Source: Granulicella sp. UBA5172
GTDB taxonomy: Bacteria > Acidobacteriota > Terriglobia > Terriglobales > Acidobacteriaceae
Assembly (NCBI GenBank): GCA_002413385.1
Contig: DHWW01000005.1
Span: 319 to 15,234 of the forward strand
Direction: 5' to 3'
DNA length: 14,916 nt
Part shown: positions 13,655-14,916 of the stretch, in pieces
Layout: the number at the start of each line of letters is the position of its first letter
Position numbering within the stretch: the first letter of the stretch is position 1
Program-made: the position numbers and the translations under genes
Notes under the pieces: model-generated
Database searches by the model: none
The model's input: the letters and a program-made list of their open reading frames with translations, nothing else
What the model was told of the DNA's origin: nothing

Positions 13655-13661
13655 TATCTGC

Positions 13662-14405
13662 TTAGTAGCCAGCGAACTCTTCTATGCGGATATCGTCATC
13701 GTCCACTCCCGCCTTGTGTAACATTTCGTGCAGACCCTTGACCATCGCCGGAGGCCCAGCAATATAGTAGATGGGCGATCCGGCGTCCTTTAGGTGTTTG
13801 GTAAGCATCTCTTGATTTATCACACCTGTTTCTCCGTCCCAGGACCGGTGCGATTTCTCCATTTCAGTCATGCTGGCGATAAGATTGTAATTTGGATTCT
13901 CTCGTTCCAATATTTGAAGCTCTTCAAGGAATGGAGCATCCTCCGGTCGTCGGTTGGAATAAAAGAGAAAAATATGATGTGGCAGCTTCTCCGTCGCTGC
14001 CCGAACCAGCATACTTCGGAACGGCGTGATGCCAATACCTCCTGCAAGGAACACGATCGCTCGGCTAGCGTTATTGGGGAGCGTTAAATCTCCGAAGGGT
14101 CCTTCAATTTTAACCGCGGTGCCAATTGGCATAGTCTTGATCACTCGTTTGAACGCCGTATCGCGCATGCGCGTCGTCACCAGCAGCGTTTCTTCGTGAG
14201 GGCCACTCGCAATCGAAAATCCTCGTGTATTTCCTTCGGAATCGGTCTCCGAAGGGTCGAGCAACGTCATATCAATAAACTGGCCTGCCTTGAACCCCCA
14301 GCCGGATGGCTTTTCAAATCGAAACGCTATGGTTCGCTCGGCCACTTCTTTCCGATCCTTTAGTTTGGATACGAAAGTCGGCCATGCAGCAGCTGTGCTC
14401 ATCAT
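13662..14405 (-). CDS. FNR-superfamily FAD/NAD(P)H oxidoreductase
   Basis: This protein has 247 residues. ATG 14405 (or the adjacent ATG 14402) has AAGGAG just upstream; a longer open frame from 14492 lacks a ribosome site. The FAD domain has FKAGQFIDMTLLDP (about 38-51) and the flavin motif RGFSIAS (61-67). MRDTAFKRVIKTMPIGTAV and EGPFGDLTLP follow. The NAD(P)H domain has FLAGGIGITPFRSML (119-133), FYSNRRPEDAPF and YYIAGPPAMV. The protein ends EEFAGY, the aromatic C-terminus that stacks on flavin in this superfamily. There is no [2Fe-2S] or globin domain, so it needs a separate acceptor, perhaps a ferredoxin or the nearby Rieske protein. It is the first gene of the operon with tal. Confidence 0.88.
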   Translation of the reverse strand: MMSTAAAWPTFVSKLKDRKEVAERTIAFRFEKPSGWGFKAGQFIDMTLLDPSETDSEGNTRGFSIASGPHEETLLVTTRMRDTAFKRVIKTMPIGTAVKIEGPFGDLTLPNNASRAIVFLAGGIGITPFRSMLVRAATEKLPHHIFLFYSNRRPEDAPFLEELQILERENPNYNLIASMTEMEKSHRSWDGETGVINQEMLTKHLKDAGSPIYYIAGPPAMVKGLHEMLHKAGVDDDDIRIEEFAGY

Positions 14406-14605
14406 TTGTCTCCTTGCTGTAGCTTCTTCCCAACCTTGAGTCAAAGTTCCGTCCAACTGATACCACGGGATCTCTCTTCTGTTAACATTCACGATATTGT
14501 TCTTCTGCTAATGCCTGTGATGTCTGATGTAGTCACTCTCCAGTCACGTTGCCCGCTTTAAGGTGCACATGGCTACTCACGAGCACGATATTGAGGATTC
14601 GCATT

Positions 14606-14916
14606 GTGCGGGTATACACTGTCGGCCATTCGACGCGACCGATCACAGAGTTTCTCGAGATGCTTAAGGCGAATGCTGTTGAACGGCTGGTCGATGTCCG
14701 TACCGTGCCGCGTTCTCGCCACAATCCGCAATACAACCGTGAAGAGCTCTCTGCTGCACTCGATTGCGACCGCGTGCGATACCTATACATGCCTGGGCTT
14801 GGAGGCTTTCGACATCCAGTGAAGAGCGCAATCGCGAACTTAGGCTGGCGTAATTTGAGCTTCCGAGGATACGCCGATTATATGCAGACACCGGAATTCA
14901 CACTGCAACTGGAAGA
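14606..14916 (+). CDS. DUF488 protein, 3' end beyond window
   Basis: The frame reads RVYTVGHSTRPITEFLEML, then VERLVDVRTVPRSRHNPQYN, YMPGLGGFRHP and LGWRNLSFRGYADYMQTPEF. These are the conserved blocks of DUF488 (VDVRxxPxSRxNPQFN and GLGGxR), a family of unknown biochemical role often placed with stress genes. About 104 codons are visible, with no stop before the edge. GTG 14606 has GAGGA 8 bp upstream; TTG 14591 is also in frame. An ATG at 14569 with AAGG upstream opens MATHEHDIEDS in a different frame, which could be the true N-terminus if another base error lies between. It is divergent from the FNR-type reductase. Confidence 0.87.
   Translation, partial: MRVYTVGHSTRPITEFLEMLKANAVERLVDVRTVPRSRHNPQYNREELSAALDCDRVRYLYMPGLGGFRHPVKSAIANLGWRNLSFRGYADYMQTPEFTLQLE

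Noticed and set aside
1..14916. CRISPR array, insertion sequence, toxin-antitoxin or phage structural genes
   Set aside because: I saw no regularly spaced repeats, no transposase motifs and no paired small toxin/antitoxin genes. The only mobile-element gene is the broken integrase.

Overview
The window looks like a contig-edge fragment from a GC-rich soil-type bacterium. I lean towards Acidobacteriota (Terriglobia), judged only from gene style and codon use. It has two halves that meet at a tRNA-Gln gene. The left half (1-4783) has very strong G/C third positions and reads as core chromosome. It holds the 5' end of a divergent TesA-type lipoprotein esterase (minus), a YbbA/YbbP-like ABC ATPase and FtsX-type permease (plus), and a PPM/RsbU-like phosphatase (minus). 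The tesA / ybbA-ybbP divergent order is the one known from E. coli.

From 4971 to 5165 lies a complete tRNA-Gln(CTG) unit with a sigma70-like promoter, encoded CCA and a perfect intrinsic terminator. Next come two copies of a 14-bp GGGGTAC-type repeat and a P4-type tyrosine integrase gene. This is the usual entrance of an integrative element. The integrase is dead: it has a frameshift and stops just before the first catalytic arginine. At about 6132/6133 it is joined tail-to-tail to a molybdopterin-oxidoreductase gene that is truncated from the other side.

The right half (6133-14916) has softer codon bias and is packed with redox, Fe-S and DNA-repair genes: two small HVA1/TUDOR (DUF2945) proteins, a Mug DNA glycosylase (frameshifted), an AlkA-like glycosylase, a DUF2231-Rieske fusion, an internally deleted DUF488 remnant, an orphan SdhB, an MTH1187-type thiamine-binding protein, a YtfE/RIC iron-sulfur repair protein (frameshifted near its end), transaldolase, an FNR-type flavin reductase and a DUF488 gene running off the window. 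A shared role in surviving oxidative or nitrosative damage is a reasonable inference: base excision repair, Fe-S repair, NADPH supply and electron transfer. No single gene proves it.

Two quality warnings matter. The first bases match the Illumina Nextera read-2 adapter exactly. Four otherwise well-conserved genes each carry one single-base indel, so the 'broken' calls may partly be sequencing or assembly error.
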